A stretch of 6,332 nucleotides of DNA from Flavobacteriaceae bacterium (GTDB taxonomy: Bacteria; Bacteroidota; Bacteroidia; Flavobacteriales; Flavobacteriaceae): positions 1-6,332 of the forward strand of contig JAIEMH010000224.1 in NCBI GenBank assembly GCA_019752245.1, in the 5' to 3' direction. Every line of letters begins with the position of its first letter. Position 1 is the stretch's first letter. Shown here piece after piece: positions 6,280 to 6,332 of this stretch. Made by a program: the position numbers and the translations under genes. The notes under the pieces are model-generated. The model did not search any database. It was not told where the DNA came from and worked only from the letters and a program-made list of their open reading frames with translations.

Positions 6280-6332
6280 AGGTGGTAACAATTTGCTAGA
6301 AACTTCACCAAAACCAATGCGTACAGAACTAT
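6265..6332 (-). CDS. C-terminal end of an unrecognised protein, cut by the right window edge
   Basis: The minus strand is open from the window edge to a TAA at 6265-6267. It encodes 21 residues that end in LLPPFVRK. A second minus-strand frame is also open over these bases, ending at a TAG further left, so the choice rests on composition: the selected frame gives a balanced GFGEVSSKLLPPFVRK tail. No family can be named from so short a piece. It is probably the gene upstream of the lipoprotein on the same strand, about 100 bp away. Confidence 0.4.
   Translation of the reverse strand, partial: SSVRIGFGEVSSKLLPPFVRK

Overview
The window reads as chromosomal DNA of a member of the Bacteroidota, most likely a Flavobacterium-like flavobacterium. 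The evidence is the low GC content, start codons preceded by A-rich tracts instead of Shine-Dalgarno sequences, three predicted proteins with lipoprotein signal peptides, a bacilliredoxin of the YtxJ family, and a promoter resembling the Bacteroidota TTTG / TAnnTTTG type. No mobile element, CRISPR array, tRNA or rRNA is visible.

Layout. Bases 1-2377 (minus strand) are the disaggregase gene clpB, complete at its start and cut off by the left window edge about 70 codons before its expected end. A 209-bp divergent intergenic region (2378-2586) holds the control signals of clpB, including a sigma-54-like -24/-12 element and a nearby GTCA-N3-TGAC inverted repeat. Bases 2587-4953 (plus strand) hold three tightly packed genes that look like one operon: a lipoprotein with an archaemetzincin-type zinc protease motif, the thioredoxin-like protein YtxJ, and a lipoprotein with the seven-bladed lactonase / 6-phosphogluconolactonase-like beta-propeller. 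A convergent junction of only 20 bp, spanned by an imperfect hairpin, separates it from an unrecognised lipoprotein gene on the minus strand (4974-6161). A promoter-like element and a perfect 8-bp stem-loop lie upstream of that gene. The last bases (6265-6332) appear to be the C-terminal end of another minus-strand gene.

How the genes may work together. ClpB is general protein quality control. The plus-strand trio mixes a predicted envelope protease, a cytoplasmic low-molecular-weight-thiol redox protein and a predicted envelope lactonase-fold protein. Tight spacing supports co-transcription, but a shared pathway is inference only. I found no clear sign of an entirely new system. The most unusual elements are the archaemetzincin-like lipoprotein with a Ser in place of the usual motif Gly, the lactonase-fold protein carrying a lipobox, and the sigma-54-like arrangement before clpB.
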